Shown one piece after another: positions 52,358 through 60,772 of a DNA stretch of 64,000 nucleotides. Source of the DNA: Streptomyces sp. NBC_01669 (lineage in GTDB: Bacteria > Actinomycetota > Actinomycetes > Streptomycetales > Streptomycetaceae). The DNA lies in assembly GCF_026339735.1 (NCBI RefSeq), contig NZ_JAPEQG010000001.1, positions 3,224,001-3,288,000 of the forward strand, read 5' to 3'. Numbering within the stretch: position 1 is the stretch's first letter; every line of letters starts with the position of its first letter. Below the pieces are notes generated by a model. That model was not told where the DNA came from. It saw nothing but the letters and a program-made list of their open reading frames with translations, and ran no database searches. The position numbers and the translations under genes were made by a program.

Positions 52358-53115
52358 CCGCCATGGTGAAGGCCGAGGGCGTCCACAAGTCCTTCGGCGC
52401 CGCGCACATTCTCAAGGGCATCGACCTGGAGGTCGCCCCGCGGGAGGTCTTCTGCCTGATCGGCCCGTCCGGTTCCGGCAAGTCGACGTTCCTGCGGTGC
52501 ATCAACCACCTGGAGCAGATCAACGCCGGCCGGCTCTATGTCGACGGGCAGCTGGTGGGCTACCGCCAGAAGGGCGACAAGCTCTACGAGCTCAAGGACA
52601 GCGAGGTCGCCCTGAAGCGCCGGGACATCGGCATGGTCTTCCAGCGCTTCAACCTCTTCCCGCACATGACGGCCATCGAGAACGTCATGGAGGCACCCGT
52701 CCAGGTCAAGGGCGAGGCGAAGGCCGTCGCCCGGGCCCGCGCGGAGCGGTTGCTGGACCGGGTCGGCCTGGGCGACAAGGCGAAGAACTACCCGTCGCAG
52801 CTCTCCGGCGGCCAGCAGCAGCGGGTGGCGATCGCCCGAGCCCTGGCCATGGAGCCGAAGCTGATGCTCTTCGACGAGCCGACGTCGGCGCTCGACCCGG
52901 AGCTGGTGGGCGACGTCCTCGACGTCATGCGCGGGCTCGCGGAGGACGGCATGACGATGGTCGTCGTGACCCATGAGATGGGCTTCGCCCGGGAGGTCGG
53001 CGATGCGCTGGTCTTCATGGACGACGGGGTGGTGGTCGAGTCGGGCCACCCGCGCGACGTACTGACGAACCCGCAGCACGACCGGACGAAGTCGTTCCTG
53101 TCGAAGGTGCTGTAG
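52354..53115 (+). CDS. Amino-acid ABC transporter ATP-binding protein
   Basis: The 253-residue ATPase starts at ATG 52354, overlapping the permease stop. It has Walker [10 protein letters not shown], signature [15 protein letters not shown], Walker [14 protein letters not shown] and the H-loop VVTHEMGFA. The sequence is of the GlnQ/GluA polar amino-acid group. A short insertion ([20 protein letters not shown]) before the Q-loop is seen in some actinobacterial members. A 15-bp hairpin ends the operon. Confidence 0.94.
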   Translation: MTAMVKAEGVHKSFGAAHILKGIDLEVAPREVFCLIGPSGSGKSTFLRCINHLEQINAGRLYVDGQLVGYRQKGDKLYELKDSEVALKRRDIGMVFQRFNLFPHMTAIENVMEAPVQVKGEAKAVARARAERLLDRVGLGDKAKNYPSQLSGGQQQRVAIARALAMEPKLMLFDEPTSALDPELVGDVLDVMRGLAEDGMTMVVVTHEMGFAREVGDALVFMDDGVVVESGHPRDVLTNPQHDRTKSFLSKVL

Positions 53116-53132
53116 CGGTACGGGAGTGACAC

Positions 53133-53166
53133 GAGGGCGGTACGGACTCCGGTCCGTACCGCCCTC
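53133..53166. terminator. Bidirectional terminator; one arm of a pair of inverted 28-bp repeats
   Basis: A perfect 15-bp stem (GAGGGCGGTACGGAC with GTCCGTACCGCCCTC) and 4-nt loop lies between the ABC operon and the convergent sigma unit. Bases 53136-53163 match the reverse complement of 54543-54570 at 27 of 28 positions. Confidence 0.8.
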
Positions 53167-53185
53167 TCCCGTGTCCGGCCCCGGG

Positions 53186-53959
53186 CTACTTCTTCGGCAG
53201 CAGCTCCGGACTCAGCATCAGCGTGCGCAGCTGGGCGCGGGTGAGCGGCGTGCTCTTCAGCAGAGGCCCCTGCGAGGTGTCGGCCGTGAAGCCGGTGCTG
53301 TCCCGGACGGCCAGCAGCCCGCCGTCCTTCAGGGTGAGCCGGGCCACGAGCTCGGGCCCCCAGTCCGGCGTACCTCCGTCGAGGTTCTTCATCGGGTCGC
53401 TCCAGATGGTCAGCACCCGGCCGTCCGGCAGTTCCTCGCGTACGCAGTCGGCCGGGCGCCGCTCCCCGTTGGTCGGCTTGCAGAGGTTCGCAGCGGGATC
53501 GAGTCCGCCGAACTTCTGGCCGACCTGCTTGCCATTCATGGCGCGGATGACGAGGTAGCCGACGCCTCCGTCCCTCCGGACGGCGTACTGCCCGTCCAGC
53601 GGCCCCACCGGGTGCTCCTTGGCCTGCTGCGGGGTCGCGTGCTTGATGATCACAGCGAGCGAGACCTGCTCGACCGCGCCCACGCCCTTGGGCAGCAGCT
53701 CGACGAGCTGCTTCGCCCGGCCGCTGTTGCCGGCCAGTTCGGCGGGCGCCGCCACCGAAGCCTGCTCCTCCTTCGGCTGCGCGGTCAGTCCCGGGACCGC
53801 GAGCGCCCCGGCCGTGACCACGCCGAACGCGGCTGCCGCGACCGTGGCCCGGCGTCGCCACCGCACCCGGGCGGCCTTCGCGTACACGCCTTCGGCGCTG
53901 ATCACCGGCTGCCCCGCGTGCTCGGCGGCCCGCCCCAGCAGTTCCTTGACGTCGCTCAT
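53186..53959 (-). CDS. Membrane-anchored protein paired with a SigE-family sigma factor
   Basis: The 257-residue protein has a short cytoplasmic N-terminus (SDVKELLGRAAEHAG), one transmembrane helix (ATVAAAAFGVVTAGALAVPGL) and an extracytoplasmic domain of about 200 residues with two Cys (ANLCKPTNGERRPADC). This topology and the ATGA overlap with the sigma gene suggest an anti-sigma factor or accessory sensor, although no zinc-finger anti-sigma motif is visible. The unit is bounded on both sides by near-identical inverted hairpins. Confidence 0.7.
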   Translation of the reverse strand: MSDVKELLGRAAEHAGQPVISAEGVYAKAARVRWRRRATVAAAAFGVVTAGALAVPGLTAQPKEEQASVAAPAELAGNSGRAKQLVELLPKGVGAVEQVSLAVIIKHATPQQAKEHPVGPLDGQYAVRRDGGVGYLVIRAMNGKQVGQKFGGLDPAANLCKPTNGERRPADCVREELPDGRVLTIWSDPMKNLDGGTPDWGPELVARLTLKDGGLLAVRDSTGFTADTSQGPLLKSTPLTRAQLRTLMLSPELLPKK

Positions 53960-54444
53960 GCGTATTCCTCCACCATTTCGGCGCGCAGCGCCGCCAACCC
54001 CCGAGCCGTGTGGCTCTTGACCGTGTTCTCGCGCATCCCGAGCATGTCGGCCGTGGCCTCGACGCTCAGGTCCTCCCAGTACCGCAGCACCAGGACGGCC
54101 CGCTGCTTGGCCGAGAGCCGGGCGAGGGCCGCCCGTACCGCAAGACCGGTGTCCGTGTCGGGCGACTGGCCCGCGTGGTCCGGCAGTTCGCCGTACGCCT
54201 GCTCGCGCCGCCAGAACCGGCGACGGGCGGCGATGAAGGTGTTGACCAGCGTCTTGCGCGCGTACGCCTCGATGTTGTCCAGCCGCCCGTGCCGCCGCCC
54301 GCCGAGCACGACCTTCACCAGGGTCGACTGGACCAGGTCCTCGGCCTCGTGCCGGTCGCCGCAGAGCAGATAGGCACTGCGGAACAGTGCCGTACGTCTG
54401 CCCTCGACGAAGGCGTGCAGCGCGGCTTCGTCATCGATCCGCAT
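53956..54444 (-). CDS. SigE-family RNA polymerase sigma factor
   Basis: The 162-residue ECF-like sigma factor of the actinobacterial SigE family (SigE70) has region 2 LFRSAYLLCGDRHEAEDLVQ and region 4 LSAKQRAVLVLRYWEDLSVE followed by NTVKSHTARGLAALR. It starts at ATG 54444 after a GGGAGGGGG run. It is co-translated with its membrane partner downstream. Its regulon and signal are unknown. Confidence 0.9.
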   Translation of the reverse strand: MRIDDEAALHAFVEGRRTALFRSAYLLCGDRHEAEDLVQSTLVKVVLGGRRHGRLDNIEAYARKTLVNTFIAARRRFWRREQAYGELPDHAGQSPDTDTGLAVRAALARLSAKQRAVLVLRYWEDLSVEATADMLGMRENTVKSHTARGLAALRAEMVEEYA

Positions 54445-54540
54445 CGTCGGCGCCCCCTCCCGGGTCCGCGGGTGCGGACCGTCTCACCCTTCCAGTGCGC
54501 CGGGGTGCGCGGCGGGTTGCAGCAGAGACGGAAAAAGTTC

Positions 54541-54572
54541 GGGGCGGCACGGACCGGAGTCCGTACCGCCCC
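54541..54572 (-). terminator. Terminator of the methyltransferase gene; second arm of the inverted repeat pair
   Basis: A 14-bp stem with one mismatch (GGGGCGGCACGGAC with GTCCGTACCGCCCC) and 4-nt loop lies 18 nt past the methyltransferase stop. Its 28-bp core is the inverted copy of the hairpin at 53136-53163. Confidence 0.7.
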
Positions 54573-54590
54573 GTGCGGCGCATGGTGCCG

Positions 54591-55352
54591 CTACTTGACG
54601 GCGAGCACCAGGGCGTCCGACGGGGAGGCCCAGACGGCCCGTGCCTCGCCGAAGCCCGCGGCGCGCAGAGTGTCCGCGTGCCACCGCACGGACGGCATGT
54701 CGCCGTCGGCGTGCTCGCCGTAGATCTTGTACCGTTCGGCGGTCGGGGCGGCGAGGACCGGGTCCTTGGCCGCGAGGGCCCACCAGTCCGCCCAGTCGAG
54801 GGCCCCCGCGGCCTTGGCACGGTCCATCCCGGCATGGCGGTGGGCGCGTTCGGCCGCGTTGATGCGGGGGGTGTCGGTGTCGATCATGTGATCGGCGTTC
54901 ATGAACACCCCGCCGTCCCTGACGAGTCGGCCGAGCTGCCCGTAGAGCGTGGCGAGCGGTTCGCTGTGCAGCCAGTGCAGGGCGGTGGCGGTGAGGACGG
55001 CGTCGTACGTGTCGTACGGCAGCCGCTCGGCCCAGGCGGGGTCCTTGAGGTCGGCCGTGACAAAGGTGACGCGCTCGTCGCCGGCGAAGGAGCCGCGGGC
55101 GATGGCGAGCAGCGCCGGGTCGAGGTCGACGCCGGTGCTGGTGGCCTCGGGGAACCGCTTGAGGAGCCGGTCCGTAATACTTCCCGTACCGCACGCGAGG
55201 TCGAGCACCCTCGGTCGTGGCCCGACGAAGGCCTCGACCATGTCCAGCATCACCCGGAACCGTTCCTCGCGGTCGGGCATGTACCACTCCTGCTGCCGGT
55301 CCCAGCTCTGCTGCCAGGCCTGCCAGTCAGTGCCCGTCGATGTCTCCGTCAC
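54591..55352 (-). CDS. SAM-dependent methyltransferase
   Basis: The 253-residue class I methyltransferase has motif I VLDLACGTGSITDRLL, an acidic motif II (GVDLDP) and motif IV-like YDAVLTATALHWL. GTG 55352 was chosen because GGAGGGG lies 5 nt upstream; the frame continues to 55409 without another ribosome-binding site. It resembles trans-aconitate-type or generic small-molecule methyltransferases. The substrate is unknown. It is divergent from the CGNR gene, with 95 nt between the starts. Confidence 0.85.
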   Translation of the reverse strand: MTETSTGTDWQAWQQSWDRQQEWYMPDREERFRVMLDMVEAFVGPRPRVLDLACGTGSITDRLLKRFPEATSTGVDLDPALLAIARGSFAGDERVTFVTADLKDPAWAERLPYDTYDAVLTATALHWLHSEPLATLYGQLGRLVRDGGVFMNADHMIDTDTPRINAAERAHRHAGMDRAKAAGALDWADWWALAAKDPVLAAPTAERYKIYGEHADGDMPSVRWHADTLRAAGFGEARAVWASPSDALVLAVK

Positions 55353-55447
55353 CCGAACCCCTCCACTACGTAATACCCTCGAAGCAGAAACGACCGTTAC
55401 ATCGGTCACCGTACCCAGACCTTAGACCGACCCCGTAAGGACTACAA

Positions 55448-56077
55448 GTGGAACTGGCCTATTACTCGGACTATGCGGTGCGCCTGGTCAACACCGAGGA
55501 GCCGGCCCGCAACAAGGACGTCCTCACCTCCGTCGAGGCGGTCCGCGATCTGTTCGGCGCCAACGGGCAGGCGGCGAGGCGCGCCACCGACGCGGACGTG
55601 ACCCGCTTCCGGTCGGTACGGGCGCGGCTGCGCGCCGTTTTCGAGGCGGCCGACATCGGCGACGAGACGCTCGCCGTCGACCTGTTGAACTCGCTGCTGC
55701 TGGAGTTCCCGGTCAGCCCGCAGATCTCCGGCCACGACACCCGTGACGCGGACGGAAAACCGGACTGGCACATGCATCTGGCCGACCACCCCTCGAACGT
55801 GACGGCCGGCTACGCCGCCATCGCAGCGATGGGTCTCGCCTTCCACCTCACGTCGTACGGGGTGGACCGGCTCGGGCTCTGCGAGGCCGCGCCCTGCCGC
55901 AACGCGTACCTCGACACCTCGACCAACCGGTCCCGCCGCTACTGCTCGGACCGCTGCGCGACCCGCGCCAATGTGGCCGCCTACCGGGCCCGCAAGCGCC
56001 TGGAGACGGAGCGCGCCGCCGACACCGGCCGCAGCGCGGAGACCGCCCAGGCCAGCACCGCGCGGACCGAACGCTGA
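55448..56077 (+). CDS. CGNR zinc-finger domain protein
   Basis: The 209-residue protein has an N-terminal DUF1470/ABATE-like helical domain (VRLVNTEEPARNKDVLT) and a C-terminal zinc finger with four Cys (CEAAPC, then YCSDRC). The CGNR signature is CATR here. The family is thought to comprise stress-related DNA-binding regulators. It starts at GTG 55448 with AAGGA upstream. Its last 97 nt overlap the 3' end of the convergent sodX gene. Confidence 0.87.
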   Translation: MELAYYSDYAVRLVNTEEPARNKDVLTSVEAVRDLFGANGQAARRATDADVTRFRSVRARLRAVFEAADIGDETLAVDLLNSLLLEFPVSPQISGHDTRDADGKPDWHMHLADHPSNVTAGYAAIAAMGLAFHLTSYGVDRLGLCEAAPCRNAYLDTSTNRSRRYCSDRCATRANVAAYRARKRLETERAADTGRSAETAQASTARTER

Positions 56078-56427
56078 TCCTTCCTCAGCGGCCGGTAGCG
56101 GGCCCGGACCCGGGCCAGCACCAGTTCTTCGGGCACCGTCCCGTAGTCCGTGCTGTCCCCGCCCGCGAACGTGTTGTCGGCCAGCACCCACCAGCCGCCC
56201 GTGCGGCGCTCGGTGGCCCGCTTGACGACCAACAGGTCCTGTTGGAAGGGGTGGCGCAGGACGACCACGTCACCGGGGCGCACCGGCGCTCCGTACTGCA
56301 CGAGCAGCCAGTCCCCGTGGTACAGCGTGGGCACCATCGACGGCCCCGTCACCTCCACCACCTGGAAGGGCAGCCGCCCCGCCCTGCCCCGCACGGGCTC
56401 CTGCGCCAACTCCGGTACCTCCGGCAT
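55981..56427 (-). CDS. sodX: Nickel-type superoxide dismutase maturation protease
   Basis: The 148-residue S24/S26-type peptidase has the catalytic Ser30 in VTGPSMVPTL, Lys69 in LVVKRA and the LADN motif of signal-peptidase-like enzymes. It removes the N-terminal propeptide of Ni-SOD so that His1 can bind nickel. ATG 56427 is preceded by GGAGG 8 nt upstream. It is divergent from sodN, its substrate gene, with a 154-bp shared promoter region. Confidence 0.9.
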   Translation of the reverse strand: MPEVPELAQEPVRGRAGRLPFQVVEVTGPSMVPTLYHGDWLLVQYGAPVRPGDVVVLRHPFQQDLLVVKRATERRTGGWWVLADNTFAGGDSTDYGTVPEELVLARVRARYRPLRKDQRSVRAVLAWAVSALRPVSAARSVSRRLRAR

Positions 56428-56581
56428 CTCCGGCACCTCCCCGGTCCGTTCCGTGCATTCGACCACTGGTCCCATATTCGCCCTGGACTTTTGGCCTAAG
56501 CCCATGGGGGCACCCACGAAAACACGTCCCTCACGGAGTAATGTCCCACCTGAGAAGACGATCACGAGGAAGGACAGCTCA
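56428..56581. promoter_or_regulatory. sodX/sodN divergent promoter region
   Basis: The 154-bp region lies between the divergent SOD genes. TAATGT at about 56539 could be a -10 for sodN. No clear Nur-box inverted repeat is recognised. Confidence 0.35.
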
Positions 56582-56977
56582 ATGCTTTCCCGCCTGTTTG
56601 CCCCCAAGGTGAAGGTCAGCGCCCACTGCGACCTGCCCTGCGGCGTGTACGACCCGGCCCAGGCCCGCATCGAGGCGGAGTCCGTCAAGGCCGTCCAGGA
56701 GAAGTACCAGGCCAACGAGGACCCGCACTTCCGGGCCCGCGCGGTGGTCATCAAGGAGCAGCGCGCCGAGCTTGCGAAGCACCACATCTCGGTGCTGTGG
56801 AGCGACTACTTCAAGCCCCCGCACTTCGAGAAGTACCCGGAGCTGCACCAGCTGGTCAACGACGCCCTCAAGGCGCTGTCGGCCGCGAAGGCCTCCACGG
56901 ACCCGGCGACGGGCCAGAAGGCGCTGGACTACATCGCCGAGATCGACAAGATCTTCTGGGAGACCAAGAAGGCCTGA
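56582..56977 (+). CDS. sodN: Nickel-containing superoxide dismutase
   Basis: The 131-residue precursor has a 14-residue propeptide ending KVSA, then the mature N-terminus HCDLPCGVY. His1, Cys2 and Cys6 of the mature enzyme form the Ni hook. The rest is a four-helix bundle ending DKIFWETKKA. It dismutates superoxide in the cytoplasm as a homohexamer. ATG 56582 follows AAGGAC. A phage-type integrase gene ends 8 nt past its stop, which makes the 3' end of sodN a candidate integration site. Confidence 0.97.
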   Translation: MLSRLFAPKVKVSAHCDLPCGVYDPAQARIEAESVKAVQEKYQANEDPHFRARAVVIKEQRAELAKHHISVLWSDYFKPPHFEKYPELHQLVNDALKALSAAKASTDPATGQKALDYIAEIDKIFWETKKA

Positions 56978-56984
56978 TCTCTGG

Positions 56985-58139
56985 TTAGGCCGTCTGACCT
57001 GCGGTTTCGCTGGTCATGTCGGCTACCTGTCCGCACCCGGTCCGCAGGCCGCCGAGAACGGCATCCATCACGGACCGGGTGCGGTCTTCTTCTCCCGGCC
57101 ACAGATGCGCGTAGATCCGCAGGGTGATGACGGCGGACGCGTGGCCGAGGACCAGCTGCACCTGCTTGACGCTCGCCCCGCCGGCGATCAGCGCGGAGGC
57201 GTAGAAGTGCCGCAGGTCGTGGGTCACCATGTGCGGCAGCTCGACGGGCTTGCGGCCCTCGCGCTCGGCCGCCTCGCTCTCCGCCGCTTGGAGCGCCTTG
57301 CGGGCGCAGTTCCATTCAGTCTTCCAGCGACGGTAGTTGAGGGGTTCGCCCTCCTCCATCGTGAACAGCCACTCTTTCGAGGGCCGTGCGGCGAGATGCG
57401 CTAGGAGCGCGTCGGTGACTACTTCGCCGACCGGGACCGTGCGCCGTGATTTGCCGGTCTTCGGCGGCCCTATCAGGCCGGATTGCAGCCGCTGCCGCTC
57501 GACGCGGATAGTGCCGCGCTTGAAGTCGACGTCCGAGACCTTGAGACCGAGCAACTCGCCTATACGCAAGCCCGATCCGGCGAGGACGACGATCGCCGAG
57601 CGGATGTACGGCGTCATGGCACCGGACATCGCTTCGACCTGAGCCACGGTGGGCGGCGTGATCTCGTCGTCCGGGATGGGCGGGAGGGTGATCCGCTTGC
57701 ACGGCGTCACGGAGATGACCTTGTCCTCGACGGCGGCCGTCATGACGCGGACCAGGACCTCGTAGACGTTGCGTACGCTGCCGGGGCCGAGCTGCTCACA
57801 CAGCTTCTTGAAAAGGGCCTGGATATGGCTGCGGCGCAGTGATGCCATCGCGTACGAGCCGAGCGCGGGTATGAGGTGGAGCCGCAGGGCGTTGTCGGTG
57901 ATGCGCGCGCCCGCCTCGCCGACGATCTGCTCGGCCTCCCACTTCGTCGCGTACTTCTCGAAGGAGATCTTGCCTGCGCGCGGGTCCACGTACAGGCCGG
58001 TGACCATGCTGGTCGTGACCTCGTCGAGCCAGCGCTGGGCGTCGACCTTGCGCTCGAAGTGGCGAGCGTGCTCCTTGCCGCCGAGGTCGCGGTAGCGGGC
58101 CCGCCATTTGCCGTTGGGGCGCTTCTGAATGTTGGCCAA
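56985..58139 (-). CDS. int: Tyrosine recombinase (integrase) of a mobile element
   Basis: The 384-residue tyrosine recombinase has an N-terminal arm-type DNA-binding region (ANIQKRPNGKWRARYRDLGG), a SAM-like core-binding domain and a catalytic domain. The catalytic residues appear in GSGLRIGELLGL, HDLRHFYAS, LGHASAVIT and RIYAHLWP (Tyr nucleophile). TTG 58139 was chosen because AAGGAG lies 7 nt upstream and the protein starts where integrases of this group normally do. It defines the left end of an integrated element next to sodN. Confidence 0.92.
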   Translation of the reverse strand: MANIQKRPNGKWRARYRDLGGKEHARHFERKVDAQRWLDEVTTSMVTGLYVDPRAGKISFEKYATKWEAEQIVGEAGARITDNALRLHLIPALGSYAMASLRRSHIQALFKKLCEQLGPGSVRNVYEVLVRVMTAAVEDKVISVTPCKRITLPPIPDDEITPPTVAQVEAMSGAMTPYIRSAIVVLAGSGLRIGELLGLKVSDVDFKRGTIRVERQRLQSGLIGPPKTGKSRRTVPVGEVVTDALLAHLAARPSKEWLFTMEEGEPLNYRRWKTEWNCARKALQAAESEAAEREGRKPVELPHMVTHDLRHFYASALIAGGASVKQVQLVLGHASAVITLRIYAHLWPGEEDRTRSVMDAVLGGLRTGCGQVADMTSETAGQTA

Positions 58140-58159
58140 GTCGGGTCTCCTTGGGTTGG

Positions 58160-58663
58160 TTATCGGTAGTAGCCGCCGCCCTCGATGTACTCGGTGAGGG
58201 CGCGGGCATCGCGCTCGTCGCCCATAAGGCGGAGGCACTGCTCATGGATGGCGCGTGAGCTGTCGGGGTGGGCCTGGATGTGCCCGACCGCCGCGACGAC
58301 GGCTTGGTGCAGGCGGTCCTGGGCATCTCGGGACTCGTAGAACGCCTCGACGGCTTCCTGGACGAGGCGCCGCCCGTCCATGTCGATGCCTTCGAGCGGC
58401 GGAGACATGAGCTCTTCGAGGGGGAGCTCGAAGACTCTGGCGAAGGCGAGGGCCTCATCGAGGTTGATGCGGCGACGCGGCTCGCCGTTCTCGATACGCC
58501 AGACCGCGGTCTGGTTCATCTTCACGCCGGCCTTGGTCACCCGCTCTGCCAGCTCGGTCGTGCTCCATCCCCGCACTTCGCGCTCCAGCGCCACGCGTTC
58601 GGCGACATTCCCCTCGCTATAGAGCAGCGGCACCTCCGCCCCGCCTGCCTTGTTGTCTGCCAT
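58160..58663 (-). CDS. XRE-family helix-turn-helix regulator
   Basis: The 167-residue protein has an N-terminal Cro/C1-type HTH (ERVALEREVRGWSTTELAER, VKMNQTAVWRIENGEPRR) and an acidic helical C-terminus. It lies upstream of int on the same strand and divergent from the excisionase, the position of an element's repressor. GGGAG lies 5 nt before ATG 58663; the frame continues to 58678. Confidence 0.85.
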   Translation of the reverse strand: MADNKAGGAEVPLLYSEGNVAERVALEREVRGWSTTELAERVTKAGVKMNQTAVWRIENGEPRRRINLDEALAFARVFELPLEELMSPPLEGIDMDGRRLVQEAVEAFYESRDAQDRLHQAVVAAVGHIQAHPDSSRAIHEQCLRLMGDERDARALTEYIEGGGYYR

Positions 58664-58689
58664 CGCGTCTCCCATCACCCTCAGTCGCT

Positions 58690-58745
58690 ATCCTAATTGA
58701 AACACGAGCTTCCCGGTTTGGAAAATCCGCGATCGTCGGGTACAC
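58690..58745. promoter_or_regulatory. Divergent regulator/excisionase promoter region
   Basis: On the minus strand TAGGAT (58695-58690) is a good -10 for the XRE gene. On the plus strand TTGGAA and TACACC, 17 nt apart, may form the excisionase promoter. The interval is short and AT-richer than its surroundings, as expected for a lysogeny-type control region. Confidence 0.45.
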
Positions 58746-58787
58746 CTTATGCAGATCAAATCGCCACCTAGTCGAATGGGAAACCGC

Positions 58788-58985
58788 ATGGCGCAATACC
58801 TGACCACCGCCGAGGTCGCCGAGCGCTACCGCACGGCCGAGAGCACAGTCCGCTACTGGCGACAGATCGGGAAAGGCCCGCGCGGCATCAAGATCGGCAA
58901 GCGGGTGCTGTACCCCGTGGCCGAGCTGCTGAGCTACGAGCAGGCGCTGGCTCAGGGCCAGGACGAGTGGGGCACCGCCGCATGA
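58788..58985 (+). CDS. xis: Excisionase-like helix-turn-helix protein
   Basis: The 65-residue MerR/excisionase-type wHTH reads YLTTAEVAERYRTAESTVRY, then GPRGIKIGKRVLYPVAEL. Such proteins bend DNA to direct integrase towards excision. It is divergent from the XRE regulator. ATG 58788 is preferred over an in-frame ATG at 58749, which would add a basic stretch. Confidence 0.85.
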   Translation: MAQYLTTAEVAERYRTAESTVRYWRQIGKGPRGIKIGKRVLYPVAELLSYEQALAQGQDEWGTAA

Positions 58986-59015
58986 GATGCCGACCTCAGC
59001 CCCTGACATGGCAAC

Positions 59016-59043
59016 GGCCCCCGGCGAGCCAACGCCGAGGGCC
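59016..59043 (+). terminator. Hairpin terminator after xis
   Basis: GGCCC-C-CGGCG pairs with CGCCG-A-GGGCC (10 bp, one mismatch) around a 6-nt loop, 30 nt past the stop codon. Confidence 0.6.
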
Positions 59044-59134
59044 TGAGATTCCCCACTTCGCCGCCCTTGCCTGAACGAACGAACCGGTGAGGGCCGGGCC
59101 TTGCCCGCCCGCCCCTCACCAGAGAGGAACGACA

Positions 59135-60751
59135 ATGGAGGACTCTACGTCCCCCACGCCTTCGAACTCACTCCACAAAGCTGTCTGGCCACCGGTCGCG
59201 ATCCCCGGCCAAACGGTCATTCCGGTTGCCGGTGCCCGCGACACAGACCGTAACGGTCCCGATCCGCATGTCAGCCGCCGTCTTCCGGTCCCCGTAGAAA
59301 GCGGGGACCGTCCTCGTGAACAACCCGGTCCCCAGACTCCCGAAGCTGAGCACCGGATATCCGGGGAAACGGAGAACACGCAGGACAGCGCCTTGGGGAC
59401 CGGTCCCCGAGACGCCGGGACCACACTCGGGGACCGTATCCGGGAGGACTTCGGTGGGGACCGCAGCCCCCACAGCTCACCGGGGACCAACGCCCTCGCA
59501 GTGGGGACCCAGCCGACGGACTACGGGTCGGGGACCGAAAGCCACGAGACGACCGGCGACGGCGCCGCACTGCTGGAAGAACTGCGGACGGCGATCGGCC
59601 GATACGCGGTGCTGCCGAGTGAGGAAGCGCTGACGGCGGTCACCTTGTGGGTAGCGGCCTCCCACATCCAGCCCTCGCTGCAGCACGCGCCGCGTCTCGC
59701 GGTGGTGGGCCCGACCAAGGGGTGCGGCAAGTCCCGTGTCCTGGACGTGCTCCACGAGACCGTCCACCAGCCGATGATGACCGTGAACACCTCCCCGGCG
59801 GTGGTCTTCCGCGTCATCGGCAAGAACCCACCAACGCTGCTGGTGGACGAGGCCGACACAATCTTCGGCCCCAAGGCCGGCGACAAGGAGGACCTGCGCG
59901 GCCTGCTGAACGCCGGTCACCAGCGCAACCGGCCCGCCTGGCGCATCTCCGGGCCGGAGCACAAGCCGACGGCGTTTCCCACCTTCGCCATGGCAGCGCT
60001 CGCAGGGATCGGCGACCTGCCCGACACGATCATGGACCGCGCGGTCGTGCTGCGTATGCAGAAGCGTAAGCCGGGCGAGCGGATCACCCCGTTCCGCTCG
60101 CGGTACTCCGTGCCGGAATTGCACGCGGTGCGCGACCGGCTGGCCGCCTGGCTGACGCCGCTGCGCGAGGCTGCTGGTCGGCTGGTGCCGGAGATGCCGG
60201 TCGAGGACCGGGCGGCGGATACCTGGGAGCCGCTGGTCATCGTCGCCGACCTGGCAGGCGGCCACTGGCCCGCAAAGGCTCGTGCGGCCTGCTTGGCCAT
60301 GACTCGACACGAGGCCGTCCAGGATGAGCAGACGACCCTGAAGACGCGGCTGCTGCGAGATATCCGCCGCATCTTCGAACAGGAGGGCAACAAGGAGGCT
60401 CTGCGCTCGCAGGATCTACTTGCCTCTCTCCTGACAGACGCTGAATCGCCGTGGCCGGACTACGGCATCAAGGGGCTGACCGCCTTCCACCTGTCGGCGC
60501 TACTGAAGGACTTCGGCATCGGCCCGGCGAACTACCGCTTCGAGCAGGGACGTCAGGCCAAGGCGTACGCCCGCAACCAGTTCCTCGACGCCTGGGCCCG
60601 CTACTGCCCCGCCCCCCCCCAGCCGGCCCCTGCAACCGGGCACGAGTTCGCGCCCGTACGTCCAGCCCAGGGCAAGCCGCCCGCCCCTCCGACCGGGTCG
60701 CTGCCCGTCGGCCCACTCGGCGGTACCGCAGGCCCCAAGCCCGCCCGCTGA
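59135..60751 (+). CDS. DUF3631-type ATPase of the mobile element
   Basis: The 538-residue protein has a disordered N-terminal 150 residues, encoded by DNA that carries the GGGGACC array. A P-loop domain follows with Walker A GPTKGCGKS and Walker B LLVDEADTIFG. Residues 200-430 match DUF3631 proteins, which occur in plasmids and integrative elements next to replication and mobilisation genes. The Pro-rich C-terminus is encoded by a C9 run at about 60612. It starts at ATG 59135 after GAGAGGAAC. A replication or conjugation role is inferred from context only. Confidence 0.8.
   Translation: MEDSTSPTPSNSLHKAVWPPVAIPGQTVIPVAGARDTDRNGPDPHVSRRLPVPVESGDRPREQPGPQTPEAEHRISGETENTQDSALGTGPRDAGTTLGDRIREDFGGDRSPHSSPGTNALAVGTQPTDYGSGTESHETTGDGAALLEELRTAIGRYAVLPSEEALTAVTLWVAASHIQPSLQHAPRLAVVGPTKGCGKSRVLDVLHETVHQPMMTVNTSPAVVFRVIGKNPPTLLVDEADTIFGPKAGDKEDLRGLLNAGHQRNRPAWRISGPEHKPTAFPTFAMAALAGIGDLPDTIMDRAVVLRMQKRKPGERITPFRSRYSVPELHAVRDRLAAWLTPLREAAGRLVPEMPVEDRAADTWEPLVIVADLAGGHWPAKARAACLAMTRHEAVQDEQTTLKTRLLRDIRRIFEQEGNKEALRSQDLLASLLTDAESPWPDYGIKGLTAFHLSALLKDFGIGPANYRFEQGRQAKAYARNQFLDAWARYCPAPPQPAPATGHEFAPVRPAQGKPPAPPTGSLPVGPLGGTAGPKPAR
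59287..59536. repeat. Iteron-like array of ten GGGGACC/GGTCCCC heptamers
   Basis: Ten copies lie within 250 bp: GGTCCCC at 59287, 59327 and 59402; GGGGACC at 59303, 59395, 59429, 59456, 59482, 59503 and 59530. The copies at 59395 and 59402 form the 14-bp palindrome GGGGACCGGTCCCC. Forward copies from 59395 are spaced 34, 27, 26, 21 and 27 bp. The array sits inside the low-complexity 5' part of the DUF3631 gene. Confidence 0.65.
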
Positions 60752-60772
60752 CCCACCCTCTGGGGCCGTCTC

